Shown piece after piece: positions 23,332-31,852 of a stretch of 37,546 nucleotides of DNA (within the stretch, counting starts at the first letter, position 1; each line of letters starts with the position of its first letter). The notes below the pieces were generated by a model. The model ran no database searches and was not told the origin of the DNA. It saw nothing but the letters and a program-made list of their open reading frames with translations. The stretch spans positions 1-37,546 of the forward strand of contig JABJED010000092.1 in the NCBI GenBank assembly GCA_018665025.1, given 5' to 3'. The translations under genes and the position numbers were made by a program. Source of the DNA: Gammaproteobacteria bacterium. Lineage in GTDB: Bacteria; Pseudomonadota; Gammaproteobacteria; Pseudomonadales; Azotimanducaceae.

Positions 23332-24351
23332 CTATTGGAATCTAATCCTTGGATCGACCAGTGCGACCAGGACGTCTGAAATGATATTGCCAATGAGCAG
23401 GAGAAAACTTGCCAGCAGAACAACGCCCATCACCACGGGATAGTCGCGATCGAGAATGGCAGTCAGGCCGAGCAGACCGAAACCATCGATGTCAAAAATG
23501 GTCTCGATGAGAAAGGACCCTGACACCAGTAAGACAATGTTTTGCCCGAAGGTGGTTGCGATCGGAATCATGGAGTTACGCATTGCGTGCCGGGTTACTG
23601 CTTGCCGGAAAGAGACGCCTTTAGCGATAGCTGTCCGAATGTAGTCTGATGCGAGGTTATCCATCAAGTGGTTTTTCAGTAACAGGGTGACCAGTGCAAA
23701 GCTGCCAATCAGGTAACAGATGAGCGGCAGTACCGAATGGTTGATCAGGTCCATCGTCTTGCCGATGGTATCTTTCTCTTCAAAGGAGAGACTGACGAAG
23801 CCTCCCATGGGAAACCATTCCAGCCTGACGGAAAAATATAGTAGTAACAGTGATCCAAGTGCATAGCCGGGGATTGCGTAGCCAACAAAAATGAGGATCG
23901 ACGTGACGTTATCCACCACTGTTTTGTGCTTGATGGCTTTCAGGACACCGAGCGGAATACAGACAATATAGGTAATCACCAGTGTGACCAGCCCGTAGTA
24001 CAGCGACACCGGGAATCTGTCCCGGATCACATCCCAGACCGGTTCGTTGTATCGGTAGGAGCTTCCCAGGTCTCCCTGGACAACTTTGCCAAGCCAGTCG
24101 ACATAGCTTTCCAGTACGGGTTTATCGAAACCGTAGTACTCCTGGAGTTTTTTTAGTTGTGCTTCAGAAAGCGCCATGTCGGCACCTGCCATCTGCGAAG
24201 TAGCGCCAGAATTATTGAACTGCTGGGATTCCATGATGGCTCGTTCCAGCGGACCACCAGGGACGAGTCGGGTGATGGCGAATACAATGATGGTGACACC
24301 GAGCAATGTCGGCGGAATGAGCAGAAATCGTCTGATGAAATAGTTGCGCAT
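23332..24351 (-). CDS. Peptide ABC transporter permease, YejB/OppB type
   Basis: First permease of the importer, about six helices. N-terminal MRNYFIRRFLLIPPTLLGVTIIVFAITRLVPGGP is typical of OppB/YejB. A periplasmic insertion (ESQQFNNSGATSQMAGADMALSEAQ) fits the YejB subgroup. The EAA loop is YIRTAIAKGVSFRQAVTRHAMRNSMIPI. The ATG directly follows the TAA of a 64-codon ORF (TAAATG) and has no Shine-Dalgarno sequence, which suggests coupling to translation upstream. Confidence 0.94.
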   Translation of the reverse strand: MRNYFIRRFLLIPPTLLGVTIIVFAITRLVPGGPLERAIMESQQFNNSGATSQMAGADMALSEAQLKKLQEYYGFDKPVLESYVDWLGKVVQGDLGSSYRYNEPVWDVIRDRFPVSLYYGLVTLVITYIVCIPLGVLKAIKHKTVVDNVTSILIFVGYAIPGYALGSLLLLYFSVRLEWFPMGGFVSLSFEEKDTIGKTMDLINHSVLPLICYLIGSFALVTLLLKNHLMDNLASDYIRTAIAKGVSFRQAVTRHAMRNSMIPIATTFGQNIVLLVSGSFLIETIFDIDGFGLLGLTAILDRDYPVVMGVVLLASFLLLIGNIISDVLVALVDPRIRFQ

Positions 24352-24543
24352 TTATAGAGTATCTGGGTCCAGAGGCTTTTGGCCCCTTCTCCGCAATACA
24401 GCAGGGTAAGCCGTTTGCGGGCCATTAGGCAACTCGGCATCCTGCCACAAACCGGGTCTGCTTGAAAGTTCTAATAGATTTCTGTTCGTGATGATCCTCA
24501 TTAGGTGGTAATCGGGATTGCGCTTGAACAGGGTCATGAGCAT
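24352..24543 (-). CDS. Possible small protein ahead of the peptide transporter
   Basis: An ORF of about 63 codons (MLMTLFKRNPDYHLMRIITN...) in the gap between the serine hydrolase and oppB. Support is indirect: its TAA abuts the oppB ATG and oppB lacks its own ribosome binding site. The peptide is hydrophilic and matches nothing I recognise. It has no clear Shine-Dalgarno sequence. It could equally be untranslated leader. Confidence 0.3.
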   Translation of the reverse strand: MLMTLFKRNPDYHLMRIITNRNLLELSSRPGLWQDAELPNGPQTAYPAVLRRRGQKPLDPDTL

Positions 24544-24564
24544 CAAAGTGCAATGCAGTTTTTT

Positions 24565-25692
24565 TTAGTTCGTCAGGCAATCGTAAAAGGTATCGATCAA
24601 TTTTCGGTATCTAACGGTCCCGGAGTGATGTAGTTGGTTGGTCACATAAGCAAAGGCGACGTTGTTGTCCGGGTCCGCAAAGGCGGTTGATCCACCTGTG
24701 CCAGCGTGCCCGAATGCCATTTTGGAGGGTCCGTAGTAACAGGGTTCGCAGTTAAGTATAAAGCCCCTTGACCTTCGAAGGAGTTGATCCAGGCAAAGAT
24801 CAGTTTCACCATTGGTCTCTTCCTTTACAGCAAGTTGCAGGGATTCCCAGGAAAACAGTTTTCCGGCGATTGCTGCCTGATAACAGCGTGCAATGCCCAG
24901 GCTTGAGCCGTGTCCATTGGTTGCGGGAATTTCCGCATTTCTCCAATCTGCTGAACTCACAACGCGGTACGGTGGCAGCGCAGGGTCATTTTTTGGCAAG
25001 GTGTTTACCCCCCGTGCGGGCGTTTTTGTGACAGGTGGCCTTGCGTGATTAGGGCCGATCACTTCTGCACACCGTTCCTGCTCGGGACCGGTTAGGCCGA
25101 TATGGAAATCAGCCTCCAGTTGATTGGTTATCCGACTTCGAAGGTAGTCACCGGTAGTTTTTCCTGTTGTCTGACGAACCAGTTCGCCGGCGATGTATCC
25201 CCAGGTGATTGAGTGGTAACCGAAGGCGGTTCCCGGCTCCCAGGCCGGTGCCTGGCTTGCGACATTAAACGCCGCTTTTTGCCAGTTATAAAGGTCTTCT
25301 GGTTCCATGGCTGGATGGAATGTGTACACGCCTGCCTGGTGTGACAATGCTTGCGCCACTGTAATACCAAATTTTCGCTCGGCCCCAAACTGTCGCCAGT
25401 AGTCTGCAACAGGTTTGTCGTAGTCGAGTTTTCCTTCATCATTGAGGCACGTGAGGGCCAGCGAGACAATGCCCTTGGTAATCGAATATGTGTTGACCAG
25501 GGTGTCTCGTTGCCAGGGGATAGTCCGGTCCCGGTTGGTGTGGCCACCCCAAAGGTCAACCACCAGTTCATCCCCAAGAAAAACGGATAAACCAGCACCA
25601 ACTTCGATCTCGTTCCAAAGCGACGCGAATGCTTCCCTGACAGGCTCGAATCCGGGTTGGATAGTTCCTTCGATGAAGGTTTCTTTAATCAA
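24565..25692 (-). CDS. Serine hydrolase, beta-lactamase/esterase family VIII
   Basis: A cytoplasmic serine hydrolase of the class C beta-lactamase fold (EstB-like). The SxxK motif is in NTYSITKGIVSLAL near residue 70, the Tyr motif is GYHSITWGYIAGELV near 160, and the third motif reads HAGTGGS in place of KTG, as in family VIII esterases. The N-terminal GFEPVREAFASLW and LVVDLWGG are typical. The only plausible start is TTG 25692 with no clear ribosome binding site. It is transcribed in the same direction as the peptide transporter and could process imported peptides or esters, but that link is an inference. Confidence 0.9.
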   Translation of the reverse strand: MIKETFIEGTIQPGFEPVREAFASLWNEIEVGAGLSVFLGDELVVDLWGGHTNRDRTIPWQRDTLVNTYSITKGIVSLALTCLNDEGKLDYDKPVADYWRQFGAERKFGITVAQALSHQAGVYTFHPAMEPEDLYNWQKAAFNVASQAPAWEPGTAFGYHSITWGYIAGELVRQTTGKTTGDYLRSRITNQLEADFHIGLTGPEQERCAEVIGPNHARPPVTKTPARGVNTLPKNDPALPPYRVVSSADWRNAEIPATNGHGSSLGIARCYQAAIAGKLFSWESLQLAVKEETNGETDLCLDQLLRRSRGFILNCEPCYYGPSKMAFGHAGTGGSTAFADPDNNVAFAYVTNQLHHSGTVRYRKLIDTFYDCLTN

Positions 25693-25768
25693 GTATCGGG
25701 GTTCGGTAAAAACAGGAGAGTGATATTATCATCGTTATTCAGAAATCGGATAAATACAGGAAACCACT

Positions 25769-26419
25769 ATGCCAAGATTAAGAGAAGTTAGCCGCGCTGA
25801 CGCGGACCCGTCGGTATTGCCTTTGTATGATGCTCTATTTGGGGCGGACACGGACCCGGTCGAACATCCCGGTACCGCCACTGGTACCCCGGGTAACTGG
25901 TGGACAGTGTTTGCTCTGGTTCCGGATTGTTTTAATCATGCGGTTGCCGGATTCCAGTTCTACCGATCAAAGAACCGGAAAATAGAAACCAAACTGCGGG
26001 AGTTGGGCCAGGCAAGGGCAGGGTTTGCGAGGGGTAGCCAGTTTGTCTTCTCCCAGCATTGTAAGGCCCTTCGGGCAGTCGGGTTCAGTGAAGAGCAGAT
26101 TGAGTCGATACCGGGCTGGGGCAGCAGTTCGTGTTTCGATGAGATTGAAAGAGCGGTTCTTTCTTATACAGATGATCTGGTGCTTGCCGGAGGCAGAGTT
26201 CCCGACAGTACCTTCGATGTGTTGAAAAAACATCTGTCAGATGAAGAGATTCTGGAGCTGACCTATACGACTTGCACATACGAGCTTCACGCGACGATGT
26301 GTCGTGCACTGCGCCTCGAATACGATGACGTCGATGAGCGGATCAAAGAAGTACCCATTCCCAATGATGAAGAGCGAAATATCGACTTCATGGGAGCGGT
26401 TGATCAGAAGAACAAATAG
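25769..26419 (+). CDS. Carboxymuconolactone decarboxylase/AhpD-like protein
   Basis: An all-helical AhpD-like protein of 216 aa. The family segment is FVFSQHCKALRAVGFSEEQIESIPGW (about residue 90), followed by DEIERAVLSYTDDLVLAGG and a helix-rich C-terminus with ELTYTTCTYELHATMCRAL. The proximal Cys of the AhpD CxxC pair is not present (SQHC), so peroxidase activity is doubtful; hydrolase, lyase or decarboxylase roles are possible. AGGAAA lies 6-8 nt before the ATG. The last 32 bp overlap the 3' end of the convergent monooxygenase gene. Confidence 0.85.
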   Translation: MPRLREVSRADADPSVLPLYDALFGADTDPVEHPGTATGTPGNWWTVFALVPDCFNHAVAGFQFYRSKNRKIETKLRELGQARAGFARGSQFVFSQHCKALRAVGFSEEQIESIPGWGSSSCFDEIERAVLSYTDDLVLAGGRVPDSTFDVLKKHLSDEEILELTYTTCTYELHATMCRALRLEYDDVDERIKEVPIPNDEERNIDFMGAVDQKNK

Positions 26420-27653
26420 TCGGTCCCCTCGTGGGCAGACCGATATCGCGGAAGTTGATCGGATCTGCCTCTCGTGATCTTTTGGCATCTGACCAGGTCT
26501 GTTTGAACCATTCGGAAACGGGTGGCTGGCCGCATTGTTCCGCCAGCAAGTTGTAGTATTCAAACTGCTCGTCGCCCAGGCGGTGATAATGGCGTTTGTT
26601 TATGCCCGTGAGTTGAAAATGCTCAGATCTTTCCCTGACTTTTGCTGCGCGGGTGCGGAGGTCATGCAAGGTGAATTCCGATACCAGTTGTTTGACGAAC
26701 CATTTTGCCTGCATTTCAAACATTGGGAATGGAATGATCTGGTAAGGCAGGCCGATAAAACCAAGCGTGTTGTCTGTCGGCGGAATGATATCCTGGTAAA
26801 GAGGGTTCACCCAGTTATCATCAACGCTAACAATCTCACCACTAATGAACGGGAAGCCGTAGTGATATCCGGTACAGTACATAAAGGTATCGATGTCGAG
26901 TTCTGCGGTACCCACGATCAATTTTCCGGTTTCTGTAAACCCGGAGGGTGAGGGATATGCCGTTCTGGTTGCTCCAAACGACGTGGGTTCGGTAAACGCG
27001 CTACCGCACCAGTAGGTGCGGTCAGCCACCTTATCGATCTCTCCTGACAGGTCAAAACCTGAAGCAGAAGTCCCCCAGAGTGCAACTCGCTTACCGACCA
27101 TGGCGTTCGGGGCGCGATAGTTGTGAGAGTGGAGCAGGTGGCCCTGAAAATGCTCGATACCCGGTAATGTCGGTATGCGTGGTCGGGCGTAGTGACCGTT
27201 GCAGATAGTCACTGCGTCGAATGGTTCATCTAATCCGCCGCTGTGGACTGTCCAGCCTTCGGCGGATTTCTCGATTCTGTGCACTTCCGCGGATAGCCTG
27301 ATATGGGGAGCTAAGGCATAGTGGTCAGAGAAATTTTTAAGGTATTCGAGAACCTTCGTATGGTGTGGGAACCTGGGCCACATATCATTGCCGCCACCTT
27401 TTGAATCAAAGGTGTAATCCAGGAATGCCATCAGGTCCCGAGGGATGTTGGTGCGCAGGGAATCATAGAGAGAGCAACGGATCGCTTGTCCAGGAGATTG
27501 CCCGAGCGGGTCATCTTCCACCCGCTCATCATATACCCAGACTCCGCCAATCTGATCAGCAGCTTCGAACACCACGACTTCGCATCCATGGCGGATAACT
27601 TCACGAGCCGACACCAGTCCGGCTGGACCGGCGCCAATGACGGCGACTTTCAT
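26388..27653 (-). CDS. Flavin-containing monooxygenase
   Basis: An FAD/NADPH enzyme that oxygenates N, S or ketone substrates. The FAD motif GAGPAG is at residues 7-12 (MKVAVIGAGPAGLVSAREV). The family motif FQGHLLHSHNYR (FxGxxxHSxxY) lies near residue 168 and the late motif is DTFMYCTGYHYGFPF. In the second Rossmann motif the sequence is ALWGTSASGFDLS, so the middle Gly of GxGxxG is Ser, which may alter NADPH use. It overlaps the AhpD-like gene by 32 bp at the 3' end and is divergent from a ferredoxin reductase that could supply electrons (inference). Confidence 0.9.
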   Translation of the reverse strand: MKVAVIGAGPAGLVSAREVIRHGCEVVVFEAADQIGGVWVYDERVEDDPLGQSPGQAIRCSLYDSLRTNIPRDLMAFLDYTFDSKGGGNDMWPRFPHHTKVLEYLKNFSDHYALAPHIRLSAEVHRIEKSAEGWTVHSGGLDEPFDAVTICNGHYARPRIPTLPGIEHFQGHLLHSHNYRAPNAMVGKRVALWGTSASGFDLSGEIDKVADRTYWCGSAFTEPTSFGATRTAYPSPSGFTETGKLIVGTAELDIDTFMYCTGYHYGFPFISGEIVSVDDNWVNPLYQDIIPPTDNTLGFIGLPYQIIPFPMFEMQAKWFVKQLVSEFTLHDLRTRAAKVRERSEHFQLTGINKRHYHRLGDEQFEYYNLLAEQCGQPPVSEWFKQTWSDAKRSREADPINFRDIGLPTRGPTICSSDQPLP

Positions 27654-27683
27654 TTAGGCCTGCTTGCAAGGAGTAAGGAGCAA

Positions 27684-28511
27684 GTGTGTAATAATAGCGG
27701 TTCTTCAGCCATGATTGATTTAATGTTTACCGTTCGCCTAGAGCGTGTCCGAACCCTTAGTGAATCGACTAAAGATTTCAGGTTCGTCTGCGCGGCCAAT
27801 ACTTCCCTTGACTATAAACCAGGTCAATTCTACCGGTTTGTTTTCGCCGATGAACATGGAGAATTCGAGCGAAGTTACAGTCTGTGCAATTTTGATGAAC
27901 TCTATGGTCAACACATGGACCTGGTGATATCGGAGGTCGGCAATGGCCGTGCCACGAATCTTCTGTTTAATTGCCAGGAAGGGCTTGAGGCTAACGTCAC
28001 AGGGCCGTTTGGTCGCCTTACGTTGCCAGAAGAAGTGCCGGGTCGATTAGTCATGGTCGCAACCAGTGTTGGGCTTGCTCCCTATATGCCGATCCTGAAA
28101 GAACTGGAGACGGGTGGTTTTCCAGAGGTGGTGCTATTGCTTGGTGTTAGAGATCGATCGGAATTCATCTACGGTGATGTCCTAAAAGATTATGCTGAAC
28201 AGCACGATTATTTTGAGCTGCGGCTCTGCCTGTCTCGGGAAAAGGCAACAGCGGGGTATGAGCATGATGGCTATGTAAACACTCAAATTGAGCGCCTTGG
28301 TGTAAACCCCGACTCGGATCATTTCCTGCTTTGTGGTAATCCAGAGATGATTGATGACGCCTGGGGTTACCTCAAGGAAAGCGGCTTCAAAGCAAAGAAT
28401 GTCGTTAGAGAGAAGTATGTTTTCGCGCGCGAATCTCGATCATCAGCAAAAGCACTGACTGCAGAACAGAAGCAATTGATTGCTGCCAAGTTAAAAAAGT
28501 ACGGAAAGTGA
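27684..28511 (+). CDS. Ferredoxin--NADP(+) reductase
   Basis: A two-domain FNR of the bacterial type without an iron-sulfur domain. The FAD-binding motif is RSYSLCNF (RxYS), preceded by YKPGQFYRFVF. The NADP domain starts GRLVMVATSVGLAPYMPIL, where the usual GTGxxP reads TSVGLAP, and ends with FLLCGNPEMIDDAWGYLKESGF. Start choice: GTG 27684 is preceded by two AAGGAG sequences (spacings 10 and 3), whereas ATG 27711 (MIDLMFTVRLERV) matches the conserved N-terminus better but lacks a ribosome site. The track start at 27486 lies inside the divergent monooxygenase gene and is not credible. Confidence 0.88.
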   Translation: MCNNSGSSAMIDLMFTVRLERVRTLSESTKDFRFVCAANTSLDYKPGQFYRFVFADEHGEFERSYSLCNFDELYGQHMDLVISEVGNGRATNLLFNCQEGLEANVTGPFGRLTLPEEVPGRLVMVATSVGLAPYMPILKELETGGFPEVVLLLGVRDRSEFIYGDVLKDYAEQHDYFELRLCLSREKATAGYEHDGYVNTQIERLGVNPDSDHFLLCGNPEMIDDAWGYLKESGFKAKNVVREKYVFARESRSSAKALTAEQKQLIAAKLKKYGK

Positions 28512-28579
28512 TTGCTGGGCTATTCTGAGCGTGCGCTCGTTCTTTGGATTTCATCCCGGTGCAGCAGGCGATGGTCGAA

Positions 28580-28645
28580 GGTGTACTGGTAGGGGTGTAC
28601 CGGTAGAGGTGTGCTGGTATAGATGTGCTGGTATAGGTGTCGGTC
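28580..28645. repeat. 14-bp tandem repeat, about 4.5 copies
   Basis: Four full units run head to tail: GGTGTACTGGTAGG, GGTGTACCGGTAGA, GGTGTGCTGGTATA and GATGTGCTGGTATA, then a partial GGTGTCGGTC. Neighbouring units differ at one to four positions. The array lies between the FNR stop and the gap-arsJ genes, where their promoter or operator would be expected. Confidence 0.85.
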
Positions 28646-28711
28646 ATGCTGTCGCTGGATTATTGTGCCGCCCGGGCACAAGGGTAGTTTAAACACGAAG
28701 GCGGTCTTCAT

Positions 28712-29725
28712 ATGACAATTAAAGTTGGAATAAACGGTTTTGGCCGCATGGGTCGACTCACCCTGCGCGCAGCTTTTGACTGGGACGGGATTGAGTTTAT
28801 CCATGTCAATGATCCTGCGGGGGATGCGGAAACATTTGCCCACCTTCTTACCTTTGATTCAGTTCATGGTCGTTGGCACCACAACGCGGATGCCGAGAGC
28901 GGCGGCGACAGCATCGTCATTGATGGCCGCAAGATTGGCTTTACCAGAAACGAAACCATTAGTGAGACTAACTGGTCTGGTTGCGACATCGTCATTGAAG
29001 CTTCAGGAAAAATGAAAACCAAAGCCGTACTGCAGTCTTATCTGGATCAGGGTGTTCAGCGAGTAGTGGTCACGGCGCCAGTGAAAGAAGAGGGAGTGCT
29101 GAATATTGTTATGGGAGTGAATCAGCAGCTCTATGATCCTTCTATTCACCCTATTGTGACGGCTGCGTCCTGCACCACAAATTGCCTTGGGCCCGTTGTC
29201 AAGGTGCTGCACGAGAACCTCGGCATTGTGCATGGCAGTATGACGACGATTCACAGTGTCACCAATACCCAGACTATTCTGGATGCGGCGCATAAAGACC
29301 TGCGCCGGGCGCGCGCCAGTGGGATGAGCCTGATACCTACCACCACTGGATCAGCCACTGCGATTACTCACCTGTTCCCTGAGCTGGAGGGCAAGTTAAA
29401 CGGTCACGCCATACGCGTTCCTTTAGCCAATGCGTCATTGACTGATTGTGTGTTCGAGGTGAAGCATGCGACAACCGAGCAAGCGGTAAACGAGCTTTAC
29501 AAATTGGCGGCAGACAATGAATTGAAGGGGATTCTTGGTTATGAGGAGCGGCCACTCGTATCCATTGATTACAGGACTGATCCGCGCTCCAGTATTATTG
29601 ATGCATTGTCTACGATGGTGATTAATGCCACGCAGGTAAAATTGTATGTTTGGTATGACAATGAATGGGGTTACGCCAATCGTACCGCTGAGCTGATGCG
29701 GATGGTGGGGCAGTCTGCCTCATGA
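28712..29725 (+). CDS. gap: Glyceraldehyde-3-phosphate dehydrogenase, ArsJ-associated
   Basis: In the arsenate pathway this enzyme uses arsenate in place of phosphate to form 1-arseno-3-phosphoglycerate, which the adjacent ArsJ exports. The NAD-binding [14 protein letters not shown] is at residues 6-19, and the active-site [12 protein letters not shown] has the catalytic Cys at about 154. The C-terminal [17 protein letters not shown] is complete. It is a full-length GAPDH and may also serve glycolysis, but the 35-bp gap to arsJ on the same strand favours the arsenical role. AAGGCGG lies upstream of the ATG. Confidence 0.93.
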   Translation: MTIKVGINGFGRMGRLTLRAAFDWDGIEFIHVNDPAGDAETFAHLLTFDSVHGRWHHNADAESGGDSIVIDGRKIGFTRNETISETNWSGCDIVIEASGKMKTKAVLQSYLDQGVQRVVVTAPVKEEGVLNIVMGVNQQLYDPSIHPIVTAASCTTNCLGPVVKVLHENLGIVHGSMTTIHSVTNTQTILDAAHKDLRRARASGMSLIPTTTGSATAITHLFPELEGKLNGHAIRVPLANASLTDCVFEVKHATTEQAVNELYKLAADNELKGILGYEERPLVSIDYRTDPRSSIIDALSTMVINATQVKLYVWYDNEWGYANRTAELMRMVGQSAS

Positions 29726-29760
29726 AAACAATGTCGTGAAGAATCAATGAGCCTTTTTTT

Positions 29761-30996
29761 ATGAGGGCGGTTTCAGGGTTATCTGCTGATGTCAGGCAGT
29801 ACCTGGTGATCACCGGTAACTACTGGGCATTCACGTTGACCGATGGTGCCCTGCGCATGTTGGTGGTGTTGCACTTCCATACACTAGGCTACTCCCCTCT
29901 TGAGGTTGCCTTGTTGTTTGTGTTTTACGAGCTTTTTGGTGTGGTGACCAGTCTTGTCGGTGGCTGGCTGGGGGCACGAATCGGTCTGAACCGCACCATG
30001 AATATTGGGCTGGGTCTGCAAGTGTTTGCGCTAGGTATGCTGCTAGTGCCGAGCACCATGTTGACCGTTGCTTGGGTGATGGGTGCGCAGGCAATGTCCG
30101 GCATCGCCAAAGACCTTAATAAAATGAGTGCGAAAAGCGCAATCAAGCTGCTGGTTCCGGACAAAGAACAGTTAACGCTCTACCGGTGGGTCGCGTTGCT
30201 GACGGGTTCCAAGAACGCACTGAAGGGAGGTGGTTTCTTCTTAGGGGGTGTTCTACTGACGTGGTTAGGTTTCTATCATGCCGTTCTAGTGATGGCACTC
30301 TTTTTAGCGTTGGTTTGGCTGGCCAGTCTTGTGAGCTTAAGAAAAGAGCTGGGTAAGGCAAAAAGCAAACCGAAATTTTCTGAGATGTTTTCAAAAAGCA
30401 AAGCCATCAATACCCTTTCGTTGGCGCGGTTGTTTTTGTTCGGTGCAAGAGATGTATGGTTCGTGATTGCGCTACCCGTGTACCTGGCTACCAATCTTGG
30501 TTGGGATTATTGGTTCGTTGGTGGTTTTCTGGCTAGCTGGGTGATTGGCTACGGCATAGTGCAAGCGTTTGCTCCGCGCCTAACAGGGATAGTCGAGGGA
30601 AAGCTGCCGGATGGGAAAAGTGCTTTCATTTGGGCCGCTGTGCTTTCTGTTATACCGGCGTTGATTGCATTGTCGATGACAGCGGACATGGTGCCTGCGC
30701 TGGTGCTGCCGATCGGGCTTCTTGTTTTCGGCGCCTTGTTTGCCGTGAATTCGTCCCTGCACAGTTACCTGATTGTGAGTTATGCAGACAAAGATGGGGT
30801 GTCGATGGATGTGGGTTTCTATTATATGGCGAACGCCATGGGTAGACTGATTGGTACCGTTTTATCCGGCGGGGTATTCCAGGTTTATGGAATGGTCGCC
30901 TGTTTATGGGTGTCGGCGCTGTTCGTCACTCTGGCAGCCTTGCTCTCACTGGCTTTGCCGGCACAGGCTGCTCCAACACAAGCTTTTCTAAAATAG
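29761..30996 (+). CDS. arsJ: Organoarsenical efflux MFS transporter ArsJ
   Basis: A 12-helix major facilitator that exports 1-arseno-3-phosphoglycerate. The sequence shows ArsJ-type features: LVITGNYWAFTLTDGALRMLVVLHFHTLGYSPLEVALLFVFYE at the N-terminus and SGIAKDLNKMSAKSAIKLLVP in the first half. The neighbouring GAPDH is the standard partner. No arsR, arsC, arsB or acr3 gene is visible in the window, so the pair lacks local regulation or the regulator is elsewhere. The start follows CCTTTTTTT with little Shine-Dalgarno signal. Confidence 0.94.
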   Translation: MRAVSGLSADVRQYLVITGNYWAFTLTDGALRMLVVLHFHTLGYSPLEVALLFVFYELFGVVTSLVGGWLGARIGLNRTMNIGLGLQVFALGMLLVPSTMLTVAWVMGAQAMSGIAKDLNKMSAKSAIKLLVPDKEQLTLYRWVALLTGSKNALKGGGFFLGGVLLTWLGFYHAVLVMALFLALVWLASLVSLRKELGKAKSKPKFSEMFSKSKAINTLSLARLFLFGARDVWFVIALPVYLATNLGWDYWFVGGFLASWVIGYGIVQAFAPRLTGIVEGKLPDGKSAFIWAAVLSVIPALIALSMTADMVPALVLPIGLLVFGALFAVNSSLHSYLIVSYADKDGVSMDVGFYYMANAMGRLIGTVLSGGVFQVYGMVACLWVSALFVTLAALLSLALPAQAAPTQAFLK

Positions 30997-31052
30997 GGGT
31001 TATCGGCACATAGATCACACCAAGTGCAGGTTCACCAATTCCACAGGCTACC

Positions 31053-31334
31053 GTGTTGTGCTTAGGTATTTTGTCAGAAACACGGGTGGTGACCTGGCCG
31101 ATATTCCTGATTGTGCTTCAGGGTCTAACGATGGGTCGCATTGGATTCATTGACGATCACTTTAGCCAAATCGCATCGCGTCTGGTATTTTTAATCTGCT
31201 TGCCGATACTACTATTTACCGCTACTAGCCAGATCAACCTGGCCATGACGACTACGTTGGTCTGTGTTTTATTCTGCAAAATTGTCTGCATTCGGCCGAA
31301 AGTCGCCCGAGGGTTCAACCGAGTAATTACTTAG
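31053..31334 (+). pseudogene. Remnant of an AEC (auxin efflux carrier) family transporter
   Basis: The 93-aa ORF resembles only the first two or three helices of AEC transporters: WPIFLIVLQGLTMGRIGFIDDHFSQIASRLVFLICLPILLFTAT corresponds to the family N-terminus (position of the half-helix and LNRLVFYVALPALLF). Full proteins are about 300 aa. The rest is missing: the ORF runs out into a basic tail and ends overlapping the convergent peptidase gene. A GTG start without a ribosome site also suggests decay. A functional short membrane protein is less likely. Confidence 0.6.
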
Positions 31335-31852
31335 TCGCCGGGAGAAAAACACCAATGCCAGGGTTCATAGTCAATGCCCAGCGGATTGTCTTTAGGATAG
31401 CTGAGGTGGAAGTTGAACTCAGCGGCATTATCGCAGAGCCAGGCAAATGCCGGGTGGTTCTCAAACGCTGACTCAAGCGGCTTGCCGTCACCAGCATGAA
31501 GGTCCAGCGCGCGACCGGTGTGGTGCTCGCTGTAACCGGGGATGGCGTTTACCAGGAGTATGTCGGCAATTAACCTGCCTTCTTCCAGTTTCCGGTGAAT
31601 AAGCCCGCACTGGTATTCGATGGAGCGGTGCGCAGACACGAGATTTAGCTCCAAGCCATTAGATTTTGCGGCAGTTTTCATCTCACACCAGGCCTCAAAG
31701 GTTCGCAGCGTCATTTGTTGTGGCCGATCAAATAGATCCAGGCCGGCGTCAACGAGATCCGTACATTCCTCGCAGGGGGGCATCTGAGATGCTTCAATGA
31801 ATTCTTCGGTGATGCCGAGTTCCTTTAGGACTTGGGCCAGATTAAAGCTCAT
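31331..31852 (-). CDS. M15 D-alanyl-D-alanine carboxypeptidase, VanY-like
   Basis: A zinc peptidase of the LAS/M15B family that trims peptidoglycan stem peptides. The SxHxxGxALDL zinc motif is SEHHTGRALDL, and the second His site is EPWHWCFSPGD. An upstream basic motif is NLVSAHRSIEYQCGLI. The preferred start is ATG 31852 (MSFNLAQVLKELGIT), which overlaps the upstream small gene by 4 bp; the longer track ORF adds a low-complexity Cys/Pro-rich extension read from another frame of that gene. No signal peptide is evident, so it may act on cytoplasmic muropeptides or need another export route. Confidence 0.88.
   Translation of the reverse strand: MSFNLAQVLKELGITEEFIEASQMPPCEECTDLVDAGLDLFDRPQQMTLRTFEAWCEMKTAAKSNGLELNLVSAHRSIEYQCGLIHRKLEEGRLIADILLVNAIPGYSEHHTGRALDLHAGDGKPLESAFENHPAFAWLCDNAAEFNFHLSYPKDNPLGIDYEPWHWCFSPGD

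Noticed and set aside
24550-24566. T run after the serine hydrolase as an intrinsic terminator
   Set aside because: In the direction of transcription (minus) it reads as A residues and lacks a preceding stem.
28405-28843. Minus-strand ORFs rich in Thr, Ser, Tyr and Pro (80 and 107 aa) near the tandem repeat
   Set aside because: Their composition arises from reading the 14-bp repeat; they overlap real genes and lack start signals.
29750-29760. Terminator between gap and arsJ (run of seven T)
   Set aside because: No GC-rich stem precedes the T run, and the two genes are known functional partners expected to be co-transcribed.
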